This document shows positions 46,143 through 54,302 of a stretch of 60,686 nucleotides of DNA, piece by piece. Every line of letters starts with the position of its first letter. The stretch's first letter is position 1. Source of the stretch: CAIKBL01 sp050247235 (lineage in GTDB: Bacteria > Pseudomonadota > Gammaproteobacteria > Ga0077536); assembly GCA_050247235.1 (NCBI GenBank), contig JBFWUN010000025.1, forward strand, positions 1 through 60,686. The letters run 5' to 3'. Both the position numbers and the translations under genes were made by a program. Under the pieces are notes generated by a model, which saw only the letters and a list, made by a program, of their open reading frames with translations, was not told the origin of the DNA and ran no database searches.

Positions 46143-46712
46143 TCAACGCCGATCCGCACGCGTGAGGGTGAGGCCGGTGAGTTGCGATGCTGCCGGCAGA
46201 AGAAGTCGGGCGAGCCGTTCGATCACTTCCCCTGCTGGGCCGAACGCGGCCGTCGCCTCGGAAACGAGATCGATCTCGGCATCATCGAGGGCATTGCGCA
46301 GTGCAAGCACAGCCTCGGTGTCTCCCTCGACTACGATGTCGCCGGCGAAGAACAGCGCATCGCCGTCCAAAGCGCCGTGAACCATGCCGATCAGCGCCCC
46401 AAGGGGGCCAGCGATGCGCGCGTCCCATCCCCCCGACTGGCAGCGACGCCGGGGCTCGACCGTCGGCCGGTTCGGGTGCGGAACAAAACGGAAGACGAAG
46501 GGCAGGTCCGTTGGGTCGATGAGAAAGACCTTTCGGCCATGGACATCGAGCCGGGTAGACAGACCGGGCTGTCGCCGCCACACATGGTCTACCATCCGTT
46601 GCAAAGCGAAACGCAGCGGAAAGAACGGCAAAGGCCGCAGAAGGAGTTGGACCGGCAAGGGCACCGCCGACGCCACGACAGCATTACGCATGTTCGAAGC
46701 ATGAGCGGACAA
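46143..46712 (-). CDS. ubiT: UbiT, SCP2-domain lipid-binding factor for anaerobic ubiquinone synthesis
   Basis: This 189-residue SCP2-fold protein has PLPVQLLLRPLPFFPLRFAL, DVHGRKVFLIDPTDLPF and ALDGDALFFAGDIVVEGDTE, followed by AVLALRNALDD. UbiT replaces UbiJ as lipid-binding accessory under anoxia. It is the first gene of ubiT-ubiU-ubiV. The start could be internal (Met8), as the upstream sequence has no clear SD. Confidence 0.9.
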   Translation of the reverse strand: MSAHASNMRNAVVASAVPLPVQLLLRPLPFFPLRFALQRMVDHVWRRQPGLSTRLDVHGRKVFLIDPTDLPFVFRFVPHPNRPTVEPRRRCQSGGWDARIAGPLGALIGMVHGALDGDALFFAGDIVVEGDTEAVLALRNALDDAEIDLVSEATAAFGPAGEVIERLARLLLPAASQLTGLTLTRADRR

Positions 46713-46724
46713 ATTGCCGAGGCT

Positions 46725-46738
46725 TTGATCTGGCGCAA
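46725..46738 (-). promoter_or_regulatory. Imperfect FNR-like box before ubiT
   Basis: Read on the minus strand TTGCGCCAGATCAA has one perfect ATCAA half and a weak left half. It is only ~13 bases before the assigned ubiT ATG, so its use would need a downstream start. FNR control of ubiTUV is known elsewhere. Confidence 0.3.
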
Positions 46739-46799
46739 AGACTCGCCAAGATCATGCTCGCCTTGGGAAGCGAAGCGCTCATGGCAAGCCGTCGCCGAC

Positions 46800-47097
46800 G
46801 GCCCCTGCACGCCAGCGGAGCAATGGGATCCGGTGGCGGCGCGAGAGAGAGATATGTCACCTGACCAAGGATATGACTTAGGGTATGACTTGGACCGCCG
46901 CGCCGATAGAGCAGCCTGCGCGCCGGCAGCCGCGGTTCGGCCTTGAACTTCGCGCGCCGGCTCCCGAGCGCCTTCAGCAAGGGACCCTGCGCCTCGCAAT
47001 ATTCGCGCTGGTTCAGATCACCCCGCTTCCACACTTCGTGATGAGTCCGCCAGAGTGCCTCGCCGTTTTGCGCCCGGGGTGAACAATCGTCAGCCAT
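46800..47097 (-). mobile_element. IS66-family accessory protein (TnpA/OrfA) relic
   Basis: MADDCSPRAQNGEALWRTHH, then EVWKRGDLNQREYCEAQGPL and RAKFKAEPRLPARRLLYRRG match the IS66 accessory TnpA family (HH..W..SDLNQREYC). Several conserved positions are changed, and the end (SHTLSHILGQVTYLSL) decays. There is no transposase gene. It borders repeat copy B. 47098-47190 shows nothing. Confidence 0.65.
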
Positions 47098-47190
47098 CTC
47101 GATCTCCTCCCATCGAAGAACGTCGACGAGAACAGATCGGAACCCCGCAGCCCGAGCCAAGTGTGCATTCCCTGGACGCTTACAAAAATA

Positions 47191-47397
47191 GCCTGATCAA
47201 TTGGAAGCTTTCCCTGCTTCGTTGAAAAAAATTCCCTGTTCCGTGGTGTGAGGAATTGGATCATCAGCCTGCTGTGGCCTTGGCCTTGCCGGCACCTGAG
47301 CCAGCAACAAGCTCCCGAATCGGAAGAAGTTCCCTGTATTTTTCCTGCTTAACAGAGAATCTGCGGCGGAGACCGGTTCGCTACGGACTGCCCGCAC
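47191..47397. repeat. Dispersed ~200-bp repeat, copy B
   Basis: Homologous to copy A (12741-12942) in the same orientation, sharing CCTGATCAAT, AATTCCCTGTTCCG, TTCCCTGTA, CTGCTTAACAG and GAGACCGGTTCGCT. The internal hairpin is degraded here. It is flanked on one side by an IS66 relic. 47398-47719 on the other side has no recognised gene. Confidence 0.7.
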
Positions 47398-47719
47398 CAC
47401 CAAGCGCCGGCAGCTTCGTCGGCGCCGAGCGGCCAGGTGTGTCCGAGGTACTCTTGGTTTTCTGCGGGAACTCGTCGCGCGAACGGATGCGGTCGGGCCT
47501 ACCCGCGGGGCGGTATTCTTCATAGTAGATACCGCGCACCAGCATTTGCGGCCCCAGCCCGGAATAAATAGGCCGAGTGGTTGTTTGAGCGTTGTGGGGC
47601 TCCAACGCGTCCAAAGGCAATCGGCCGCCGTGAAAGAGCCGCTATGGCCCCAGCGTCGGACACGGAACCGTTTCTGCCAGCCGTCCGTTTGATCTGGTGA
47701 AGCACACGAGACGTACGAG

Positions 47720-48097
47720 ATGGTTAAGACATCACCTCGCCAGCGCAAGACCACGGGCCGCGTCATGCACGAATTCAAGCATGGCGAGCTTCGGCGCGGG
47801 GCGAAGGGTAAGGGCGGCAAGGTCAAGAGCAGGAGGCAAGCCATCGCCATCGCGCTCAGCGAAGCCGGCGCCTCCAAGTACCAAAGCAAGAAAGAGAACC
47901 AGCGCAAGCTTGCCGAGACCAAACGCAAGGAAGCGCGCGGCGAGACCGCCCAACAGGGGCGCGAAGGAAAATCTCGCGTTGGCGCCAGCGAGCGGCGCGA
48001 GAGCAGCCGCGCGATGGGCGGGCAGGACGCGACCACGACGAAAGGCACCGGGAGGAGGACTCGAAAGACCGCTGGACGGCGCCGCAAGGCGGGATGA
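47720..48097 (+). CDS. DUF6496 small basic protein
   Basis: This is a 125-residue, very Lys/Arg-rich protein. The N-terminal domain TTGRVMHEFKHGELRRGAKG, then KVKSRRQAIAIALSEAGASK is the DUF6496 signature. The C-terminus is a low-complexity basic tail. A nucleic-acid association is suggested by charge only. Function unknown. 48098-48393 downstream holds no gene. Confidence 0.72.
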   Translation: MVKTSPRQRKTTGRVMHEFKHGELRRGAKGKGGKVKSRRQAIAIALSEAGASKYQSKKENQRKLAETKRKEARGETAQQGREGKSRVGASERRESSRAMGGQDATTTKGTGRRTRKTAGRRRKAG

Positions 48098-48393
48098 CGC
48101 GCCGGAATTCAGAACCAACACCGAGCCCAGGGGGTGACATTCAGGCTCTTCTCCAGCAGTTCGAAACCGCCACGTTTCCCTGCGGACTCGTATGAATCCG
48201 GCCGAAACCTTGCTCCCAGTCCGCGAGGGTTCTGCTCTTCCAACCCACAGGACTTTAAAGCATCCGAGACGGCAGCCGCGGCCCGGAGCCTTGCCACGCT
48301 CGGGCCCGTGCCCCCGGCCGTCGCGGCCCGCTCGGACGGAGGAGAGACCCGGGAGGTCGATGCCAGCTTCAGCCGGGCCGGACGGCGGCAACG

Positions 48394-48413
48394 ATTGGAC
48401 CTTGGTTCAATGG
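48394..48413. promoter_or_regulatory. Palindromic 20-bp motif downstream of the arylsulfatase operon
   Basis: ATTGGACCTTGGTTCAATGG matches the motif at 52779-52798 at 16 of 20 positions and in the same orientation. It lies 14 bases beyond the arylsulfatase end. Half-sites ATTGG/TCAAT are nearly symmetric. Confidence 0.4.
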
Positions 48414-48427
48414 ACGCCCCCGGCGCC

Positions 48428-50827
48428 CTATTTGAGCTCGACGGTCACCTTCTCGATCGTGCCGGTGAAGCGATAGGGCGGCGTGTAGGTGAAGTCGACC
48501 GCCGAGCCCGCGTCCATGCCGACGTCCATGCCCTCGCCGAGCGAGATGTTGAGCGGGATGGTCTTCGGCACCTGGCCCTCGGCCACCTTGGCTCCGTTGA
48601 CCAGGATCGTCACGGTGGCGCCCTTGCCGCGCTCGTCCGCCCCGCCTTGATAGGCGAAGTCTACGGCGAGCCGGACCTTGCCCGTGGGCAGCGGGTCTTT
48701 GCCGACGAGGGTCGGGCGCTCGAGGGCGAGGTAGTTGTAGACGAAGGTCGGCTTGCCGTCGCGGACATAGAGGCCGTAGCCGCCGACCAGCCCGCCATGA
48801 GTCGCGATCATGCCTTCGGCGCCGCCCTCGGGCACCACGATGTCGGCGGTCAGCGTCCACGACTTGTTGAGGATGCGGGGCGCTGCGTCGTTCGGCAGCG
48901 CGACCTGCCCGGCATAGTAGACGAACGTCTTGCGGTTTCCGGCGAGGCTCGGCCGGCCCATGAGCTCGGCGTTCAGCCGCTCGACGGCGCGCCAGTCGAG
49001 CGGCAGCACCTTGTGCCGCGCGGCCTCGGCTCACCAGAGGTCCTGCAGCGCGCGCAGCTTCTGCGGGTTCGACGCGGCGAGATCGACGGCCTGCGAGAAG
49101 TCCTCGGCGACGTTGTAGAGCTCCCATTTCTGCTTGTCGGGATCGAAGCCTGATCGGTTCGGCTCCCACGGCGAGAACGACATGACCGAGGCCATCCAGC
49201 CGTCATGATAGAGGCCGCGATTGACCCCCAGCTCGAAGTATTGCGTGGTGCGCAGGCTCTTGGCGTCGGCGTCGTCGAAGGTCCGGGCGAAGCTCAGACC
49301 CTCGATCGGCTGCTGCGCGATGCCGTTGAGCTCGATCGGCGGCGCGATGCCGATCACCTCGTAGAGCGTCGGCACGATGTCGATGACGTGGAGGAACTGC
49401 TGGCGCAGGCCGCCCTTGTCCTTGATGCGCGCCGGCCACGACACGATCATCGGGTTGCGCGTGCCGCCGAAGTGGCTGGCGACCTGCTTGGTCCACTGGA
49501 ACGGCGTGTCCATCGCGTGCGCCCAGGCCGAAGGGAAGTGGTTGAAGTGTTTCGGCCCGCCGAGCTCGTCGATCACCTTCAGGTTGTCCTGCCACTTCTC
49601 GGGGAAGCCGTTGAAGAACAGGTTCTCGTTGACCGAGCCCTCGATGCCGCCCTCGGCGCTCGCGCCGTTGTCGCCGGCGATGTAGATGAAGATGGTGTTG
49701 TCGGCGTCGGGCAGCTCCTTCACGGCGTCGACGATGCGGCCCATCTCATGGTCGATGTGCGCGCCGAAGGCGGCGAACACCTCCATCATGTGGGCGTAGA
49801 GCCGTTTCTGGTCGGCGTTCAGCGAATCCCAGGCGGGCAGCCCCTCGGAGCGGGCCGTGAGCTTGGCATTCGCCGGCACGACGCCGAGCTTCTTCTGCCG
49901 CTCGAAAGTCGCTTCGCGATAGGCGTCCCAGCCCGCATCGAACTTGCCCTTGAACCGCTCGATCCAGTCCTTGGGCGCCTGGTGCGGCGAGTGCGTCGCG
50001 CCGGGCGCGACGTAGAGGAAGAACGGCCGGTCGGGCGCGATGCTCTTCACCTTGCGCACCCAGGCGATGGCGTGATCGGCGATGTCGACGCTGAGGTGGT
50101 AGCCGGGATCGGTCGAGGCCGGCACCAGGTCGCGGTTCTCGTAGAGCACCGGGTTCCAGTGGTTCATGTCGCCGGCGTTGAAGCCGTAAAAATAATCGAA
50201 GCCGAGGCCGTTGGCCCAGCGGTCGAACGGGCCGGCCGCGCTGGTCTCCCAGGTCGGCGTATTGTGGTTCTTGCCGATCCAGGCCGTCATGTAGCCGTTC
50301 TGGCGCAGCACCTCGGCGATGGTGCCGGCACTGCGCGGCATGATGGCGGTGTAGCCGTCATAGCCCGTGGCCGCTTCGGTGATGCTGGCGAAAGAGACGG
50401 AGTGGTGGTTGCGCCCGGTGATCAGCGCGGCGCGCGTCGGACTGCACAGCGCGGTGGTGTGGAACGTGTTGTAGCGCAGGCCCTCGGCGGCGAGCTTGTC
50501 CATCGTGGGTGAGGGAACGCCGCCGCCGAAGGTGCTGAACTGCCCGAAGCCTGCGTCGTCGAGCAGGATGAGGACGACGTTCGGCGCGCCCTTCGGTGCC
50601 TGCACCGGCTGCGGGAACTGCGGCGGATCGGAATCGAGATAGGTGCGCCCGACCGTGCCGGAGAAGCGGAAGTCGGGCCGGGGCAGCACGCTCGGCGTGC
50701 CGGCGGCGGGAGTGGCGGTCTTGGCTTCGTCGGCGGCATCCGCCGCGCCGGCGGGTGCCGCCAGCCAGCCGAGCATGAGCGCAGCGATCGCGCCGCTCAG
50801 GAGGCCCGCAGCGGTTCTCATCGTCAT
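48428..50827 (-). pseudogene. Arylsulfatase interrupted by an in-frame TGA
   Basis: This is an 800-codon sulfatase frame with a signal peptide (MTMRTAAGLLSGAIAALMLG, AAPAGAADA). Metal site NVVLILLDDAGFGQFSTFGG, formylglycine motif CSPTRAALITGR (Cys modified to formylglycine) and FLYVAPGATHSPHQAPKDWI are present. At 49031-49033 a TGA follows DLW where homologues have a second Trp. The same frame resumes AEAARHKVLPLDWRAVERLN and continues through the C-terminal beta-sandwich domain to 48428. Residues 1-598 retain the whole catalytic domain, so a shortened enzyme might still fold. GGAGG precedes the ATG. Confidence 0.8.
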
Positions 50828-50870
50828 GGCATCGCCTCCATCCGTGCGCGACCGCGCGGTCGCGCGGTCT

Positions 50871-51707
50871 CTAGGTCGGGAACAGGAAGGTCACGACCAG
50901 GCGCGCGGCAAAGCCCTCGGGCCCGCTGTCAGGGCTTTCGGCCCAGTAGCGCACGCCGCCGCCCAGGCTGACGCGCTGGCCGCCTAAGCTCACGAGCTTG
51001 CTGACGATGCCGTTGATCGGCACCGACCAGTGCCCGGCCTCCCAGTCGTAGCTCGACTCGGTCTGGATCGTGAACGTCCAGGCGTCCTTCGTGTTGTAGG
51101 CGAGGAAGGGCTGGATGAAGGTCGCGCTGACGTCGGCACGGTCGTCGTCGCCGGCCACGGATTCGATGTGGTTGGTGAGGATGCCGATCGTCCAGGGCCC
51201 GGCCTGGGTGAGGGCGACGAGGGTGGGCCCGATGCCGAACTTCTCGGTGCCGAGCAGCTCGTCGGTCGCGGTCGGGATCAGGAACGCCGGGCCGACGCCG
51301 AGGATGAGCGAGCCGAACAGCGGCTTCTTCGGCGTGAAGAAGAGGCTCTGCGTCACGTCGCCGAGACCGAACTGGTCGCCCGCGCCGGGAAACACGTCAT
51401 CCTGATAGATCACGGGAAGGATCGTGCGCGAGATGACGTTCCAATCCTCGTTGAGCGAGACCGGGATCACCGGCTGCACGTTGAGCTGGTAGCGCCAGCC
51501 GTCCGACGGGCCGATGTCGAAATCGAAGTTCGACTGGAGCGGCAGGCTGATCAGCGAGGCGACGGGGTTGCTGAGCTTCTTGGCGAGCTCTTCCGCGTCG
51601 TCGGCGCCGTCCTGCGCGCCTGCGGCCGCGGGGAGCGCGGCGAGCGCGAGCAGGGCACAGCCTGCAAAGCATGCAAGCCCGCGAGCGAGACGATGCGAAA
51701 CGGTCAT
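50871..51707 (-). CDS. Outer-membrane beta-barrel transporter-like protein
   Basis: This 278-residue exported protein has a signal peptide (MTVSHRLARGLACFAGCALL, AGAQ cleavage). VASLISLPLQSNFDFDIGPS, LNVQPVIPVSLNEDWNVISR, VIYQDDVFPGAG and GLGDVTQSLFFTPKKPLF form the alternating pattern of the 'transporter' beta-barrel family seen beside sulfatases. It ends with a Phe-containing C-terminus (VVTFLFPT). It lies between the MetA-like barrel and arylsulfatase genes. Substrate unknown. Confidence 0.72.
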   Translation of the reverse strand: MTVSHRLARGLACFAGCALLALAALPAAAGAQDGADDAEELAKKLSNPVASLISLPLQSNFDFDIGPSDGWRYQLNVQPVIPVSLNEDWNVISRTILPVIYQDDVFPGAGDQFGLGDVTQSLFFTPKKPLFGSLILGVGPAFLIPTATDELLGTEKFGIGPTLVALTQAGPWTIGILTNHIESVAGDDDRADVSATFIQPFLAYNTKDAWTFTIQTESSYDWEAGHWSVPINGIVSKLVSLGGQRVSLGGGVRYWAESPDSGPEGFAARLVVTFLFPT

Positions 51708-51733
51708 GGCGGGGTGCTCCCTTCCGACGCGGC

Positions 51734-52720
51734 TCAGAAGACGACGGCGAAGTTGAGCGTGAAGTTGTCGCCCTCGAAGCGGTCCTCGGCGCCGATCTCG
51801 TGCACCCACTTGAAGGTCACGGCGGCCTCCCAGGGCACGTAGGTCAGCCCGATCTGCGGCCCGAGGCCGTAGATCGTGTCGTGGACGCCGGGGCGGAAGG
51901 CATCGGCGCCATCATCATCGGTCACCTGCCACTGGCCGTAGCCGACGCCGCCGACCTCGAGCAGAAGGCCACGCTCGTTGAGCGGCACGAGGTGACTGAC
52001 GCCGAGGTTGAGGCTGAGCCGGTCGCCCGGCGTCAGGTCCTCGCCCTCGATCTCGTGGTTGATCTCGTAGGCGAGCGCGGCAACGAGCGCGGTCTCGCGC
52101 TTCGGCGAGGGATACCAGGCGAACGCGCCCTGGAACTGGTGGCTCCAGAAGCCGAGGCCGATATTGTCGGTGGCGCCCGATTCGAACTCGCCGGTCGGCG
52201 CGTAGAAGCCGTAGCCGAGCGCGACGTCATAGTGCTCGCGAACCCAGCCGAGCCAGAGCGGCTGGACGAACAGGTCGCCGACGCCGAAGGCGGAATCGTC
52301 GACGCTCCGGCCGAACCCGCTCTGCGTGGTGAGCGCCGCGCCGAGGCTGCTGTTGCCGAAGGTCGGCAGGATGTAGGCGCCGTAGCGGGCGCCGAGGATT
52401 TCCCAGTCGGAGACCCAGAGCAGCGCCGGCGCGATGACGTAGAGGTCGACGTCGATGTCGACGTCGATCGAGCTGCCGTTGCGCAGCGGGATGCTCGAGA
52501 CCGAGTCGCCGTCGGCGTTTTTGAACGTCTCGGTCGTGTAGTGATAGGTGTAGAGCTTGAAGGCGACGCCGGGCGTCGCCGGCATCAGAAAGTCGCGGGC
52601 GTCGGCTACCGCCGGCCCGTAATGGCCGAGCTCGCCCGCCCCGGCCGGTGCCGCGAGCCCGATCGCCAGGGCCGCGATCGGCGCGGCCGTCAACGCCAAC
52701 GCAAGCGGTCGCTTCCTCAT
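51734..52720 (-). CDS. Phenol MetA-pathway-like outer-membrane protein (SphA family)
   Basis: This 328-residue exported barrel has a signal peptide (MRKRPLALALTAAPIAALAI, AGAGE). ARDFLMPATPGVAFKLYTYH and YHYTTETFKNADGDSVSSIP are typical of MetA-pathway family proteins. PLWLGWVREHYDVALGYGFY and GFWSHQFQGAFAWYPSPKRE are further family segments. The final residue is Phe. It is the first gene of a three-gene operon with another barrel and an arylsulfatase. A palindromic motif lies 59 bases upstream. Confidence 0.82.
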   Translation of the reverse strand: MRKRPLALALTAAPIAALAIGLAAPAGAGELGHYGPAVADARDFLMPATPGVAFKLYTYHYTTETFKNADGDSVSSIPLRNGSSIDVDIDVDLYVIAPALLWVSDWEILGARYGAYILPTFGNSSLGAALTTQSGFGRSVDDSAFGVGDLFVQPLWLGWVREHYDVALGYGFYAPTGEFESGATDNIGLGFWSHQFQGAFAWYPSPKRETALVAALAYEINHEIEGEDLTPGDRLSLNLGVSHLVPLNERGLLLEVGGVGYGQWQVTDDDGADAFRPGVHDTIYGLGPQIGLTYVPWEAAVTFKWVHEIGAEDRFEGDNFTLNFAVVF

Positions 52721-52778
52721 TGTCGCCGCGCTCCCCTACCGCTCGGGAAAGCGTATGAGATCGGGCGCTTGCGCCGAT

Positions 52779-52798
52779 ATTGGACCAAGGGCCAATGG
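52779..52798 (-). promoter_or_regulatory. Palindromic operator candidate upstream of the arylsulfatase operon
   Basis: ATTGGACCAAGGGCCAATGG contains the dyad ATTGG-a-CC-aa-GG-g-CCAAT, 59 bases before the first ATG of the operon. A near copy closes the operon at 48394-48413. Confidence 0.5.
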
Positions 52799-53027
52799 TC
52801 AGCGCGCGGCGCGGCAAGCGCCGGGCAGAAGATGCCTGGCACCACATCGGGCTGCAATCACTGAACGACGCTGGCGAAGGCACCGGCCAGTGCGTCGACA
52901 TCGGCAATCGGCGGCCTCATCGTTCTTGCCGCTGGCGCGCTTCCGCTGCAATCAGCCTGGCTCGCCCGAGCTCATCCACTCCAATGAAGAGAGATGGCTA
53001 GGCCAGATCAGAACGCCTTCGCCTCCG

Positions 53028-53213
53028 AGCGGTTTTCGTACCGCTGCGCGCTCCTTCGCCCAGTTTCGGCAGCGCCACCTGTGGTGGGGGAACGACGTGG
53101 TACTGCCGATCGCGCGTGAACGGCTAAACGATGAGGACCTAGCGCAGGCAGGCCGGCGCATGGCGGCGCGTCGAAGCACCCACCTTCCTGCGCAATGCTC
53201 CACGGGCAGCTAA
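53028..53213 (+). pseudogene. C-terminal fragment of a haemerythrin-domain protein
   Basis: SGFRTAARSFAQFRQRHLWW, then NDVVLPIARERLNDEDLAQA and GRRMAARR align with the last 50 residues of the intact haemerythrin at 42146-42706 (SGFRAAAHAFAELQQRHLEW, VVLPLARERLSDEDLVRLGR). No start or N-terminal part is present. It is a stranded piece of a second copy 11 kb away. The rest of 52799-53027 shows nothing. Confidence 0.65.
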
Positions 53214-53273
53214 GCCGGCCTCGAGCTTGCCTCGGCGACAGGCGAGCAACGGTCGGGCTCATCGAGGTTGGAT

Positions 53274-54302
53274 TCAATCGGCGCGCGTCTGCCCGGTCAG
53301 CCGCAAACGAAGCTGATCGATCGCAATCGCGATCACCAGAACCGCACCCAGGATGAACGTCTGCAGGTAGTTGTCGATCCTCAGAAGATTCATTCCGTTG
53401 GACAGAAGCGTTATGAAGAAAGCGCCGAGCACGACGTTTCTGAGCAATCCCTTGCCGCCCGACAGGGAGACGCCGGCGATCACGCAAGCGGCGATAGATT
53501 GAAGCACCAGGTTCGCGCCGCCGAGCGTTGCCTGGCCTGTCTCGACTCGAGCGGTCAGCAGGATGCCGCCGATGCCGGTCACCACGCCGCCGATGGCGTA
53601 GGCGAGGAACAGGTACCAGGCCGTGTTGATGCCGGAGAGGCGCGCTGCGGTCCGGTTGCTGCCGATGGCGTAGAAATATCGGCCGGCGCTCGTCCAGTTG
53701 AGGAGGAGCGCGACGCCCAGGTACACGAGCGCAGCATAGAGGATCGGGACCGGAATGCCGAGCGGAGCGGCATAGGCGAAGATATCGCCAAATTGGGTGG
53801 GCATGCCGTATACGCCGTAGCCGCCGGTGAGGAAGAGTGCGAGCCCCATCGCCATCGAGAAGGTGCCGAGCGTCATGACAAACGGCGTCACCCGCAAAAT
53901 CGCGACGCCGATGCCGTTGACCATCCCGACCACAGCGCCGGTGCCGAGACCGGCCAGAATGCCTGCCGTCATCGCCCATCCGATCGCCGTCGGATCCGCC
54001 TGGACGATGCCCGCCATGACAGTCGCTGTCACCACGCTGACGATCGCCACGTTGGTGCCGACAGAGAGGTCGATGCCGGCGGTCAGCAGCGTGATCATCT
54101 GGCCGACAGAGACGATGATCAGATAGGTGGACTGCCGTACCACGTTGAACAGGTTTTCGCCGGAGACGAACCGCTCCTCCCAAATGCCGAAGAAGAGGAA
54201 GCAGACGGCAATGATGAACGGCAGGACCCCTATGGCACCCAATACGCGCCTGGCCACGGGCGGCACCGCGAAACGGTGGTCCGAACCAATGCGAGAGTTC
54301 AC
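53274..54302 (-). CDS. RbsC-type sugar ABC transporter permease
   Basis: This 342-residue inner-membrane permease begins at GTG 54302, overlapping the ATPase stop by four bases. VGQMITLLTAGIDLSVGTNV is the BPD_transp_2 signature. Further helices follow, and a late loop reads VIAGVSLSGGKGLLRNVVLG. The C-terminus ends in RLRLTGQTRAD. It is the last gene of the minus-strand GntR-ATPase-permease unit. The matching binding protein is probably the TorT-like one at 59401-60480. Confidence 0.93.
   Translation of the reverse strand: MNSRIGSDHRFAVPPVARRVLGAIGVLPFIIAVCFLFFGIWEERFVSGENLFNVVRQSTYLIIVSVGQMITLLTAGIDLSVGTNVAIVSVVTATVMAGIVQADPTAIGWAMTAGILAGLGTGAVVGMVNGIGVAILRVTPFVMTLGTFSMAMGLALFLTGGYGVYGMPTQFGDIFAYAAPLGIPVPILYAALVYLGVALLLNWTSAGRYFYAIGSNRTAARLSGINTAWYLFLAYAIGGVVTGIGGILLTARVETGQATLGGANLVLQSIAACVIAGVSLSGGKGLLRNVVLGAFFITLLSNGMNLLRIDNYLQTFILGAVLVIAIAIDQLRLRLTGQTRAD

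Noticed and set aside
47197..48087. 297-codon minus-strand frame covering the DUF6496 gene and repeat copy B
   Set aside because: It is the antisense of a recognisable DUF6496 gene fused to repeat sequence; no protein family resemblance.
49205..50512. 435-codon frame opposite the arylsulfatase
   Set aside because: Low-complexity Val/Arg/Glu-rich antisense shadow.
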